Assembly (NCBI GenBank): GCA_017650085.1
Contig: JAGCFN010000168.1
Coordinates: 1-33,648, forward strand
Source of the DNA: Bacteroidaceae bacterium
GTDB lineage: Bacteria; Bacteroidota; Bacteroidia; Bacteroidales; Bacteroidaceae
Length of the DNA: 33,648 nt
Direction of reading: 5' to 3'
How positions within the stretch are numbered: the stretch's first letter is position 1; the number at the start of each line of letters is the position of its first letter. The position numbers and the translations under genes were made by a program. This document shows positions 1 to 8,860 of the stretch, one piece after another. Under the pieces are notes generated by a model. That model was not told the DNA's origin. It worked only from the letters and a program-made list of their open reading frames with translations, and made no database searches.

Positions 1-3000
1 AATATCGTCAATGTGATACAGAATGCCGGCTACGATTCTCAGCTGTGGGAAAAGTACGACATCATCAAGCGAACTGCCGAGGAGGAACTGATTGCCTTTG
101 GCGAAACGTCACAACCCGTCCCTGAAACTACCGGCGAAGAGGAATCGGAGGAAGTGGAGACAAAGGAACAGGAACAACAAGAACCGGAGAAGGAAATCCA
201 ATATCCCGAGGCTTTTGCCCCGCTGATGAAACGCCTCACGGCTTTCGGTAGCAGAATTCCGCAGGAAAAGGTCTTCATCCACATGGACAACACGAGCTAC
301 CAGGTGGGCGACACTATCTGGTTCTCGGCCTACCTGCGCAGGACCGACACGGGCAAACCTTCGGATGTGAGCGGCGTGCTCTATGTGGAACTCTACGGCC
401 AGGAAGGCTACATGATAGAGCGCAAACTCATTCAGATGAAGGAAGGACAGGGCAGCGGATTCTTTGCCCTGAGCAACCTGATACAATATGCCGGATTCTA
501 CGAAATAAGGGCCTACACACGCTGGCAACTCAACTGGGGACTCTACGAGCACAAACACGGCCTGGAGGTGAGCGAATACTTCACCTCGAAACGACAGGAG
601 AAGGAGTTCTACCGCGACTACGAGAAGCTGTACAGCCGTGTCTTCCCCGTCTACGACAAACCCCAGGAACCAGGCGATTACACGCACGACATGACCTTGC
701 GCTCCATGCGACGGATCTACAAGAACGACCCTGAAAAGCGCGAGCTGAAGCTTTCGCTCTATCCCGAAGGCGGCAACCTGGTGGTCGGACTGCCTTGCAG
801 AGTGGCTTTCGAAGCGGCTTTCGACGACGGGGAATGGGGGGATGGTGTCCTCGTCTATGACGGAGACTCCATCAGGACGCAGAACCGTGGCAGGGGTGTT
901 TTCGAACTCGTGCCGCAGAAAGGACTGGAGAAGGATGTCCTCTTCGTCAACAAAGGCGGCAAGACTGCCAAAGCGAAACTGCCCAAACCACAGCAGACTG
1001 GCGTCTCGCTGAAAGTGGAACAGACCGACCGGGGCTGGGTGGCCCACATCCGACACACGGACGACATCCCCCAGGACAGTCTGGGAATCAGCCTGATGAA
1101 CGAGGGAAGATGTCTCCCACTACCCCTAGAAAGGAAGGATGAATCAGCCGGCTCTTTCTCCCTCTCGTTGGGAGAGACTTTGGAAGGGGCTTGTTCTGGG
1201 GTTTACCAACTGACCGTCTTCGACACGAGGGGACGCGTCTTTGCCGACAGACTCTTCTTCAACAGGGGCAAAGAGGACTTCAACCCGACCGTAAGCATCG
1301 AGGGACTGAAGAAGGAATACCAGCCCTACGAACCCGTCAACCTGACCCTGAAGGCTCCGCAGAACAGGTCTTCCGTCTCGATAACGGTCAGGGATGATTC
1401 GCGGAGAGACCTCCTCTACGACAACGGAAACATCCTGACGGAAATGCTCCTCGCGAGCGAAATACGCGGCTTCGTGCCCCAACCGGGCTGGTATTTCGAG
1501 CAGGACGACGAGGAACACCGCCTTGGCCTCGACCTCCTGATGATGACGCAGGGCTGGCGACGGTTCGACTGGGAAAGTATGGCTGTGCCAGGACTCTGGG
1601 GCATAAGGGAACCTGCCGAACAAGCTCCCATCCTGATAGGCAGAACATACGAAAATGTCACGCCCTACGACGACGAAACCATCGCCAAGCAAGACAAGGA
1701 CAAGCAAGAAGAGGACCTGAGCGACTTCTATGGAAACGACAGCAGAGTTCCCAGGGACAGCTATTACGACAGTGGTCGAAGCCCACGTGACAGAGACGAC
1801 TACAGGGTGGACTACGACCTCCCCATGCAAGGGGACTGGGGCAGAGAAGCGGACCGCATAGCCCGCGACAAAACGGGTTACAGGCGTTCCATCGAGAAGA
1901 AGGCCGAGAAAGACAAGGACCGGACCGAACTGAAAGTGCATGGCGAACAGGTTCTGATCGACTACGACGAGCCTGTCGAATGCGAATGTGTCACAAACCG
2001 GGGGGCTTTCCTCATCCAGCTGCTACCCTTCTACGGCCAGTCTATTTTGTTCCTCAGCGTGGCAGATACGACCAAATGGAAGAAAGGGGAACAATATCTG
2101 TGGGTTCAGGCCGAGCCGGATAATGAGTATACCGACTTTGACTATTTGCCTGCAAGCGCGAAAGCCCGTCGCAAGATATTCGTCGACCCCCCAGACTACC
2201 TGGCCCGCATCGTATGGCCCTATCCTCATTTCGTCAAGCCCTACTCGTTCTATCAGAACCGTGTGGCTCCACGGATTGAGCAAGAGGAAAGTGCCGAAAA
2301 GTGGACGAAGGTGGGTGACGAGACCCTGATGCGCGAAGTGACTGTCAAAGCCAAACGGAACACCCTTCGCAGGTTCGACGACACTTGGCCCATAATGGCC
2401 ATAGACGCCCTGGAAGCGGACAATATGTGTACCGACTACGGGCTCGACTTCATGCGCATCATGGTGGGCGACTTCGGAGTCGGAACCAACCCGAAACTGA
2501 ACGAAGTGAACATGGAGAAAACGTTCGAAACGCGTTATGGCTATGGAAAGACGCGCAGGATGCTGCTGGATTATGAGATCCCCAAGGACTCCATCTATGC
2601 CAGAAAATACCTCATATCAGGCACATTCTCGCTTAGATCCAGTTTTGGCGGACCATCTGGACCTAATGATATGGGAGGACCTGAATTCACACTCTCGCCA
2701 GGAGAATCGAGGGAATACATGGGAACAGGCATCTGGGACAAGTATGTGTTCTATTCCGACTACAGCCCTCGCATGGAAGGAAGCGATTTGTACTACGGAG
2801 GTAACGAACCCAAGACCACACTCGTGCTCTATCCGTATGCAGACGGGTCGCGGAGAATGACCTACAGGGACCGCCGATACATCCTGAACGGCTTTGCCTA
2901 TCCTGCCGAGTTCTATTCTCCCGACTACAGCAATCAAACGCCTTCGGAAGAGAAGAAAGACTATCGCAGAACACTCTACTGGAACCCAAATGTGGAGATA

Positions 3001-3114
3001 GATGACGAAGGCGAGGCGGAAATAAAGTTCTACAACAACTCGCGTCAGACTACCCTCTCCGTTGAAGCGGAAGGCCAGGCCCAAGACGGCACCCTCCTCT
3101 GGGGCGAATGGTAA
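1..3114 (+). CDS. MG2/alpha-2-macroglobulin-like secreted protein, 5'-truncated
   Basis: The frame is open from base 1, so the true start lies upstream of the window; the GTG at 13 is probably internal. About 1037 residues are visible. An acidic low-complexity stretch (near residues 40-62 counted from base 13) precedes a macroglobulin MG-type segment with EKVFIHMDNTSYQVGDTIWF at 85-104. A block typical of this Bacteroidetes family, LYPEGGNLVVGLP, follows near 250. EVTVKAKRN near 775 resembles the linker that precedes TonB-plug-like domains in these proteins, and the C-terminus carries the family motif YWNPNVEIDDEGEAEIKFYN. Such proteins are large, exported, envelope-associated and mostly of unknown role. 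No bait region, thioester motif or protease motif was seen. The gene is GC-rich and has long antisense open frames that are not genes. Family assignment is fairly secure; function is unknown. Confidence 0.8.
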   Translation, partial: NIVNVIQNAGYDSQLWEKYDIIKRTAEEELIAFGETSQPVPETTGEEESEEVETKEQEQQEPEKEIQYPEAFAPLMKRLTAFGSRIPQEKVFIHMDNTSYQVGDTIWFSAYLRRTDTGKPSDVSGVLYVELYGQEGYMIERKLIQMKEGQGSGFFALSNLIQYAGFYEIRAYTRWQLNWGLYEHKHGLEVSEYFTSKRQEKEFYRDYEKLYSRVFPVYDKPQEPGDYTHDMTLRSMRRIYKNDPEKRELKLSLYPEGGNLVVGLPCRVAFEAAFDDGEWGDGVLVYDGDSIRTQNRGRGVFELVPQKGLEKDVLFVNKGGKTAKAKLPKPQQTGVSLKVEQTDRGWVAHIRHTDDIPQDSLGISLMNEGRCLPLPLERKDESAGSFSLSLGETLEGACSGVYQLTVFDTRGRVFADRLFFNRGKEDFNPTVSIEGLKKEYQPYEPVNLTLKAPQNRSSVSITVRDDSRRDLLYDNGNILTEMLLASEIRGFVPQPGWYFEQDDEEHRLGLDLLMMTQGWRRFDWESMAVPGLWGIREPAEQAPILIGRTYENVTPYDDETIAKQDKDKQEEDLSDFYGNDSRVPRDSYYDSGRSPRDRDDYRVDYDLPMQGDWGREADRIARDKTGYRRSIEKKAEKDKDRTELKVHGEQVLIDYDEPVECECVTNRGAFLIQLLPFYGQSILFLSVADTTKWKKGEQYLWVQAEPDNEYTDFDYLPASAKARRKIFVDPPDYLARIVWPYPHFVKPYSFYQNRVAPRIEQEESAEKWTKVGDETLMREVTVKAKRNTLRRFDDTWPIMAIDALEADNMCTDYGLDFMRIMVGDFGVGTNPKLNEVNMEKTFETRYGYGKTRRMLLDYEIPKDSIYARKYLISGTFSLRSSFGGPSGPNDMGGPEFTLSPGESREYMGTGIWDKYVFYSDYSPRMEGSDLYYGGNEPKTTLVLYPYADGSRRMTYRDRRYILNGFAYPAEFYSPDYSNQTPSEEKKDYRRTLYWNPNVEIDDEGEAEIKFYNNSRQTTLSVEAEGQAQDGTLLWGEW

Positions 3115-3191
3115 AAGCCCAGTGTCGAAGAATCTAAACATGCTCTATAACATCTTTTTATAGGCGAGGATGTAAGATTTCTGCATTTTCC

Positions 3192-3222
3192 TTTGAGGCA
3201 ATTGTTTTTTTTGCTATATTTG
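3192..3222 (+). promoter_or_regulatory. Bacteroidetes-type promoter of the galactose operon
   Basis: TTTG at 3192-3195, a 19-base spacer, and TATATTTG at 3215-3222 fit the Bacteroidetes sigma-ABfr consensus (TTTG near -33, TAnnTTTG near -7). It lies 36 bases before the galM ATG. The rest of the 3115-3258 gap holds only a weak AT-rich inverted repeat (CTATAA/TTATAG, 3145-3163), which may help end transcription of the upstream gene. Confidence 0.75.
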
Positions 3223-3258
3223 CAAGGAAAAATGCAACTTTAACTACATTATACGCCT

Positions 3259-4341
3259 ATGGACAAAGTACTTATTTCCGGACTAAAGAGAGAGAACTTC
3301 CAGGCTGTCATTCAGGGAAAAGAGACTGACCTCTTCGTCCTCACGAACAGCAACGGTATGGAAGTCTGCATCACCAATTACGGAGGTGCTATCATGGCCA
3401 TCATGGCTCCCGACAAGGAAGGCAAGATGGCCAATGTCATTCAAGGACACGACTCCATTCAGAACATGGTGAACAGTCCTGAACCTTTCCTCAGCACGCT
3501 TGTTGGCCGTTACGGCAACCGTATTGCCAAGGGACACTTCACCATGAACGGCAAGGACTACAGCCTGGCCATCAACAACGGCCCCAACCACCTGCATGGC
3601 GGACCTACAGGGTTCCATGCCCGTGTATGGGATGCTGAACAAATCAACGAACACGAACTGGTGCTCCGATACATCTCGGCCTATTACGAGGAAGGCTTCC
3701 CCGGAGAACTGCACATGAATGTGAAGTACAGCCTGACGGAAGACGACGAACTCATCATCGACTATCGCGGCACCACGAACAAGAAGACTCCGGTCAACAT
3801 GACCAGCCACGGCTTCTTCTCCCTGGCCGGCATAGCCAATCCGACACCCGAGGCTCTGAACAACATCCTCATCATCAACGCGGATTTCTACATTCCCATC
3901 GACGAGACAAGCATCCCGACAGGCGAAATCCTGAAGGTGGAAGGCACTCCGTTCGACTTCCGCACACCTCATGCTGTGGGCGAAAGAATAGGCGATACAA
4001 GCTGTCAGCAAATCGTCAACGGAACAGGTTACGACCATTGCTTCGTCCTCAACAAGAGAGAGCCAGGCGAACTGTCGTATGCCGTGAAATGCGTAGAGCC
4101 CATCAGTGGCCGTAAGATGGAAATGTGGACAACCGAGCCAGGCGTTCAGTTCTATAGCTCGAACTGGCACAGCGGCTTCACGGGCAATCAGGGAGCAACC
4201 TACCCCAAGTACTCGGCTCTCTGCTTCGAGGCTCAGCACTTCCCCGACTCGCCCAACCATCCATACTTCCCCAGCACTATCCTGAAGGCTGGTGAAATCT
4301 ACAGGCAGAAGACGATATACAAGTTTGGAATAGAATACTAG
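3259..4341 (+). CDS. galM: Aldose 1-epimerase (mutarotase)
   Basis: Interconverts alpha and beta anomers of galactose or glucose, feeding alpha-galactose to galactokinase. The 360-residue length is normal for the family and no signal peptide is present, so it should be cytosolic. Family motifs: GRYGNRIAKG (83-92), NHLHGG with substrate-binding His113, MTSHGFFSLAG with the catalytic acid His184, GYDHCFVL with Asp259, and LCFEAQHFPDSPN with the catalytic base Glu324. First gene of the galM-transporter-galK set, an arrangement also found in Bacteroides. The ATG at 3259 follows a good promoter at a normal distance. Confidence 0.95.
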   Translation: MDKVLISGLKRENFQAVIQGKETDLFVLTNSNGMEVCITNYGGAIMAIMAPDKEGKMANVIQGHDSIQNMVNSPEPFLSTLVGRYGNRIAKGHFTMNGKDYSLAINNGPNHLHGGPTGFHARVWDAEQINEHELVLRYISAYYEEGFPGELHMNVKYSLTEDDELIIDYRGTTNKKTPVNMTSHGFFSLAGIANPTPEALNNILIINADFYIPIDETSIPTGEILKVEGTPFDFRTPHAVGERIGDTSCQQIVNGTGYDHCFVLNKREPGELSYAVKCVEPISGRKMEMWTTEPGVQFYSSNWHSGFTGNQGATYPKYSALCFEAQHFPDSPNHPYFPSTILKAGEIYRQKTIYKFGIEY

Positions 4342-4387
4342 ACGAAGAAAAACAAAATACATTTATAAATTCAAAACTCAAAATTTT

Positions 4388-5671
4388 ATGTCACAATCAA
4401 AATCGAATAGCAACATTATTGCTATCATCACAATGTGCTTCATCTTCGCGATGATCAGTTTCGTAACCAACATGGGAGCTCCCTTCGGCAACATCTGGGG
4501 CTTCAAATATGACTTTGCCGCTTCATGGGGTAACCTGATGAACTTTGTGGCATACCTGTTCATGGGTATTCCCTCTGGCATGCTCCTGAAGAAGATTGGT
4601 TACAAGAAGACAGCTCTTGCAGCTCTCGTAGTCGGCATCATTGGTCTTGCTCTCCAATACCTGTCGAGCATCTATGGAGACGATATCGCAGCTGGCTCGT
4701 ACAACGGAACCCCCATCGCCCTGAACCTTTACATCTATCTGCTTGGCGCATTCATCTGCGGTCTTTGTGTCTGCATGCTGAACACTGTTGTAAACCCCAT
4801 GCTGAACATGCTTGGCGGTGGTGGCAACAAGGGTAACCAGCTCATCCAGATTGGTGGCACTCTGAACTCTCTGACCGCCACTCTGACTCCTATGCTTGCA
4901 GGTATCCTGGTAGGTACAGTTACGGAGAACACCAGCATGTCCGACGTATCGCCCCTGCTCTTCATCGGTATGGCTGTATTCGCCATCTCGTTCTGCATCA
5001 TCTACTTCGTGGCAATTCCTGAGCCCAACTTCGGAGACAGCGGTTCCATCTGGGACAGCATGAAGGGCGCTCTTCGTTTCCGTCACCTCATTCTTGGCGT
5101 GATTGCCATCTTCTTCTATGTAGGTATCGAGATCGGTATTCCCATGCACCTGAACTTCTATGTGACGAACATGGGCTTCGAAGGTTCTGCTGCCATCGGT
5201 GGCACTCTGGCTGCCAGCTACTGGTTCATGATGCTGATCGGACGTTTCAGCTCCACATTCATCAGCGGCAAGGTTAGCACCAGAACCCAGATGACTATCG
5301 TTTCCACAGTCGCTCTCTGCCTCCTGCTTGCTGCAATCTTCCTGCCCGAATCTGTCGCTACAGAGTTCAAGGGTCACGAGATTCCCGTCAAGGTGTTCTT
5401 CCTGGCTGCTTGCGGTCTTTGCACATCCATCATGTGGGGCGGTATCTTCAACCTCGCAGTTGAAGGTCTTGGCAAGTACACAGAAGCTGCTTCCGGCATC
5501 TTCATGATGATGGTCGTAGGTGGTGGTCTGATGCCTTGGCTGCAGGACGTTATCGCTAAGGCTAGCGGCACTATCACCAGCTATTGGCTCGTTGTGGCTA
5601 TGGTGGCTTACATCCTCTTCTTCAGCCTTATCGGCTCAAAGAACGTCAACAAGGACATCAAGGTAGATTAA
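4388..5671 (+). CDS. FHS-family glucose/galactose:H+ symporter (MFS)
   Basis: A polytopic inner-membrane protein of 427 residues with about 12 hydrophobic segments, resembling the fucose-galactose-glucose:H+ symporter (FHS, GluP/FucP-like) branch of the MFS. The first cytoplasmic loop motif is recognisable as GIPSGMLLKKIGYKK (about 59-73). It lies 46 bases after galM and 29 bases before galK, which makes galactose and/or glucose the likely substrate. Sugar specificity cannot be read from sequence alone. Confidence 0.85.
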   Translation: MSQSKSNSNIIAIITMCFIFAMISFVTNMGAPFGNIWGFKYDFAASWGNLMNFVAYLFMGIPSGMLLKKIGYKKTALAALVVGIIGLALQYLSSIYGDDIAAGSYNGTPIALNLYIYLLGAFICGLCVCMLNTVVNPMLNMLGGGGNKGNQLIQIGGTLNSLTATLTPMLAGILVGTVTENTSMSDVSPLLFIGMAVFAISFCIIYFVAIPEPNFGDSGSIWDSMKGALRFRHLILGVIAIFFYVGIEIGIPMHLNFYVTNMGFEGSAAIGGTLAASYWFMMLIGRFSSTFISGKVSTRTQMTIVSTVALCLLLAAIFLPESVATEFKGHEIPVKVFFLAACGLCTSIMWGGIFNLAVEGLGKYTEAASGIFMMMVVGGGLMPWLQDVIAKASGTITSYWLVVAMVAYILFFSLIGSKNVNKDIKVD

Positions 5672-5700
5672 ACTTTATTCATTATATATAAAATAGCACT

Positions 5701-6861
5701 ATGAAATTAACAATCGACGACGTAAGAAGTCGTTTCATCAAACACTTTGACGGCTCCACTGGCAACGTTTACGCTTCTCCTGGCCGCATCAATCTCATTG
5801 GCGAACATACTGACTACAACAATGGCTTCGTATTCCCCGGTGCCGTAGAACAGGGCATCATTGCTGAGATCAAGCCCAACGGCACTCGCAATGTACGCGC
5901 CTACTCCATCGACCTGAAGGACTACACAGAGTTCTGCCTGGACGACGAGAAGGGTCCCAATGCAACTTGGGCTCGCTACATCTTCGGCGTTTGCCGCGAG
6001 ATGATGGCTCTCGGAGTTCCCGTAGAAGGTTTCAATACTGCATTTGCAGGTGATGTTCCCCTTGGAGCAGGCATGAGTTCAAGTGCCGCTCTGGAGAGCA
6101 CATACGCCTTTGGCATCAACGACCTCTGGGGTGAGAACAAGATTGAGCGCATGGAACTGGCCAAGGTCGGTCAGCGCACAGAGCACAAGTATGTCGGCGT
6201 GAACTGCGGCATCATGGACCAGGCTATCAGCTGTCTGGGCAAGAAGGGTGCTTTGCTTCGTCTCGACTGTCGTAGTGGCGAATACGAGTACTTCCCCTGG
6301 AATCCCAAGGGCTACCAGCTCATCCTCGTCAACAGTTGTGTGAAGCACGAACTGAAGGGTTCTCCTTACAACGAACGCCGTCTGCAATGTGAGCACGTTG
6401 CTGAGGTTATCGGCAAGATTCATCCCGAGGTGAAGAGCCTTCGTGATGCCAACTACGACATGCTGGAGGAGGTGAAGAGCCAAATCACAGAGGACGAGTA
6501 CAAGCGTGCTCGCTATGTCATCGGTGAGGTGTTCCGCGTTCTGGCTGTCTGCGATGCTCTCCAGAAGGACGACTACGAGACTGTCGGCAAGATGATGTAC
6601 GAGACACACTATGGCCTGAGCAAGGAGTATGAGGTAAGCTGCGAAGAGCTTGACTTCCTCAACGAGGTTGCTAAGGAAGAAGGCGTGACCGGTTCCCGCA
6701 TCATGGGTGGCGGCTTTGGTGGCTGCACCATCAACCTGGTAGCTGACGAACTGGCTCCCAACTTCAAGAAGGTTGTAGTAGAGAAGTTCCAGAAGAAGTA
6801 CGGCAAAAAGCCCATCGTCATTGATGTAGTCATTGGCGACGGAGCACGCAAGCTGTGCTAG
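5701..6861 (+). CDS. galK: Galactokinase
   Basis: Phosphorylates alpha-D-galactose with ATP to galactose 1-phosphate (Leloir pathway). The 386 residues match the usual length. GHMP-kinase motifs are all present: the galactokinase signature GRINLIGEHTDYNNG (28-42, with the transition-state Arg29 and sugar-contacting Glu35, His36 and Asp38), the ATP loop PLGAGMSSSAALE (120-132), the catalytic Asp173 in CGIMDQ, and GGGFGGC near the C-terminus. Third gene of the galactose operon. No galT or galE is present in the window. Confidence 0.97.
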   Translation: MKLTIDDVRSRFIKHFDGSTGNVYASPGRINLIGEHTDYNNGFVFPGAVEQGIIAEIKPNGTRNVRAYSIDLKDYTEFCLDDEKGPNATWARYIFGVCREMMALGVPVEGFNTAFAGDVPLGAGMSSSAALESTYAFGINDLWGENKIERMELAKVGQRTEHKYVGVNCGIMDQAISCLGKKGALLRLDCRSGEYEYFPWNPKGYQLILVNSCVKHELKGSPYNERRLQCEHVAEVIGKIHPEVKSLRDANYDMLEEVKSQITEDEYKRARYVIGEVFRVLAVCDALQKDDYETVGKMMYETHYGLSKEYEVSCEELDFLNEVAKEEGVTGSRIMGGGFGGCTINLVADELAPNFKKVVVEKFQKKYGKKPIVIDVVIGDGARKLC

Positions 6862-6874
6862 ATGCTGGATATGA

Positions 6875-6895
6875 GATTAGAGATTAGGGATTAGA
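6875..6895. repeat. Three tandem 7-bp repeats (GATTAGA/G)
   Basis: GATTAGA, GATTAGG and GATTAGA follow one another directly after galK. The last unit forms part of the stem of the hairpin at 6887-6910. The repeat could change length by slippage and so alter the galK-transporter spacing, but only one allele is visible. Confidence 0.5.
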
Positions 6896-6914
6896 GTCAA
6901 CTCTATTCCCTTTT
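6887..6914 (+). terminator. Hairpin with T-tract between galK and the SGLT gene
   Basis: GGGATTAGAG (6887-6896), loop TCAA and CTCTATTCCC (6901-6910) pair with one mismatch and are followed by TTTT and a T-rich stretch. It could end or attenuate transcription between galK and the downstream transporter. No clear TAnnTTTG promoter lies between it and the ATG at 6953, so partial read-through is the simplest reading. Confidence 0.5.
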
Positions 6915-6952
6915 CTCTATTCTTTTTCCTTAAAATCTATACTAAAACTCAC

Positions 6953-8650
6953 ATGGCATTATTAGACTGGATTGTCATTGGCGCGTTCTGCTGTGCGCTA
7001 ATCGGCATAGTTATTTGGGTCGTTTCACAGAAGAACGACAACTCGGCAGACTATTTCCTCGGAGGAAAGGATGCAACTTGGATAGCCATTGGTGCATCTA
7101 TCTTCGCCTCGAACATTGGTTCCGAACATCTCATCGGCCTGGCAGGAGCAGGTGCTTCGTCGGGTATGGCGATGGCACATTGGGAGATTCAGGGCTGGAT
7201 GATTCTGATACTGGGTTGGGTGTTTGTGCCGTTCTATTCCCGTTCTATGGTTTACACCATGCCCGAGTTCCTGGAACGCCGTTACAACACACAAAGCCGT
7301 ACCATCCTTAGCGTCATTTCGCTCATTTCTTATGTGCTGACAAAAGTGGCCGTGACGGTATATGCCGGAGGTCTTGTCTTCCAACAGGTCTTTGGCATCA
7401 AGGAGCTGTGGGGTATCGACTTCTTCTGGATTGCAGCCATTGGCCTTGTGCTCATCACGGCTCTCTACACCATTCTGGGTGGCATGAAGAGTGTGCTCTA
7501 CACCTCTGTGCTCCAGACACCTATCCTGTTGCTCGGTTCGTTCATTATTCTCATTTTAGGTTTGAAAGCACTTGGCGGATGGGACGACATGATGAGTATA
7601 ACTGAGATGAAACCCGTCAATGCATATGGTGATGACATGAACGACCTGATGCGCAACATAAATGACCCGCAGTATCCATGGTTGGGTGTCTTGATCGGTT
7701 CATCTGTTATTGGCTTCTGGTATTGGTGTACAGACCAATATATCGTTCAGCGTGTGCTATCAGGCAAGAATGAGCGGGAGAGCCGTCGTGGTACCATCTT
7801 CGGAGCATACCTGAAGTTGCTGCCTGTTTTCCTGTTCCTCATCCCCGGCATGATTGCTTTGGCACTACATCAGAAGAGTCTGGGTGCCGGTGCAACATTC
7901 CTTCCATTGAACCCTGACGGTACTGCGATAGCCGATGCAGCCTTCCCCACCCTTGTGGCCAAGTTATTGCCTGCTGGCGTGAAAGGTTTAGTCGTTTGCG
8001 GTATCCTTGCAGCCCTGATGTCTTCACTGGCTTCGCTGTTCAACAGTTCGGCCATGCTGTTCACCATCGACTTCTGGAAACGCTTGAAACCTCAAACGTC
8101 TGAGAAGAGATTGGTTCGCATCGGCCAGATTGCCACAGTCGTTATCGTGATTCTTGGCATCCTTTGGATTCCCATCATGCGAAGCGTGGGCAATGTGCTT
8201 TACAACTACCTGCAGGACGTTCAAAGCGTGCTTGCCCCGGGTATCGCAGCAGCCTTCCTGTTGGGTATCTGCTGGAAACGTGCTTCGGCCAAAGGTGGTC
8301 AGTGGGGCTTGCTCTCTGGCATCATCATCGGTTTAACACGTCTGGGAGCAAAGGTTTACTACAGTAATGTCACCGATGCACCGGACAGCTGGTTCAAGGC
8401 TGTGTTCTACGACTTCAACTGGTTGTTCTTCAGTGGCGTCATGCTGGTTGTCTGCTGTCTGATAGTCATCGTTGTATCGCTCTTCACAGAAGCTCCAAGC
8501 AAGGAGAAGATACAAGGCTTGGTATTCGGCACATCTACTCCAGAGCAGATTGCTGCCACGCGTGCCAGCTGGAACAAGTGGGATGTCTTCCACACTGTCA
8601 TTATCATCTGCATCACGGTAGCATTCTACATCTATTTCTGGAACACTTAA
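6953..8650 (+). CDS. SGLT-type sodium/sugar symporter (SSS family)
   Basis: A 565-residue polytopic membrane protein of the sodium:solute symporter family, close in pattern to vSGLT and the animal SGLTs. Diagnostic stretches are DYFLGGKD (33-40), SNIGSEHLIGLAGAG (53-67), HWEIQGW (76-82), TMPEFLERRY (102-111) and WYWCTDQYIVQR (256-267). His59 occupies the place of the substrate-gate Gln69 of vSGLT and matches His83 of human SGLT1. Glu78 corresponds to the sugar-contacting Glu88 of vSGLT. The position after galM-FHS-galK suggests galactose or glucose uptake driven by Na+. The last helix runs to the C-terminus, so the gene appears complete. Confidence 0.88.
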   Translation: MALLDWIVIGAFCCALIGIVIWVVSQKNDNSADYFLGGKDATWIAIGASIFASNIGSEHLIGLAGAGASSGMAMAHWEIQGWMILILGWVFVPFYSRSMVYTMPEFLERRYNTQSRTILSVISLISYVLTKVAVTVYAGGLVFQQVFGIKELWGIDFFWIAAIGLVLITALYTILGGMKSVLYTSVLQTPILLLGSFIILILGLKALGGWDDMMSITEMKPVNAYGDDMNDLMRNINDPQYPWLGVLIGSSVIGFWYWCTDQYIVQRVLSGKNERESRRGTIFGAYLKLLPVFLFLIPGMIALALHQKSLGAGATFLPLNPDGTAIADAAFPTLVAKLLPAGVKGLVVCGILAALMSSLASLFNSSAMLFTIDFWKRLKPQTSEKRLVRIGQIATVVIVILGILWIPIMRSVGNVLYNYLQDVQSVLAPGIAAAFLLGICWKRASAKGGQWGLLSGIIIGLTRLGAKVYYSNVTDAPDSWFKAVFYDFNWLFFSGVMLVVCCLIVIVVSLFTEAPSKEKIQGLVFGTSTPEQIAATRASWNKWDVFHTVIIICITVAFYIYFWNT

Positions 8651-8660
8651 ATCATCATCG

Positions 8661-8704
8661 AAAAAAAGAGGCCTTCTTCCTGGTTTGGGAAGAGGGCCTT
8701 TTTG
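8661..8704. terminator. Strong bidirectional Rho-independent terminator
   Basis: A-run, then AGGCCTTCTTCC, a short loop, GGAAGAGGGCCT and a T-run. The hairpin has a T-tract on both strands, so it can end the galactose operon on the plus strand and the GH127 transcript arriving from the minus strand. Confidence 0.85.
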
Positions 8705-8728
8705 TTTTAACACGCCACGATGACAAAC

Positions 8729-8838
8729 GTATAGTGTTAAGATTGCAATTGTATAGTGTTAAGATTGCAATTGTATAGTGTTAAGATTGCAATTGCATAG
8801 TGTTAAGATGGCAAACACATAGTGTTAAGTTTGGAAAC
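8729..8838. repeat. Intergenic 22-bp tandem repeat array, left copy
   Basis: Five head-to-tail units of exactly 22 bp start at 8729, 8751, 8773, 8795 and 8817. The first three are identical and contain TATAGTGTTAAGATTGCAA; units 4 and 5 vary (CATAGTGTTAAGATGGCAA, CATAGTGTTAAGTTTGGAA). Each of the first three carries the 8-bp palindrome ATTGCAAT. A partial unit (CCACGATGACAAAC) precedes at 8715-8728 and a decayed one may follow to 8860. No spacers, so it is not a CRISPR array. A related array lies at 28572-28681. Confidence 0.9.
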
Positions 8839-8860
8839 TAGGTTAAGCTAATTTGCAGAC

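Noticed and set aside
109..1056. 315-codon open frame on the minus strand
   Set aside because: Antisense to the strongly coding MG2 gene; its composition is a by-product of GC-rich codon use and no family is recognisable.
8729..8838. Possible CRISPR array
   Set aside because: The 22-bp units are directly adjacent with no spacers, and no cas gene is nearby.
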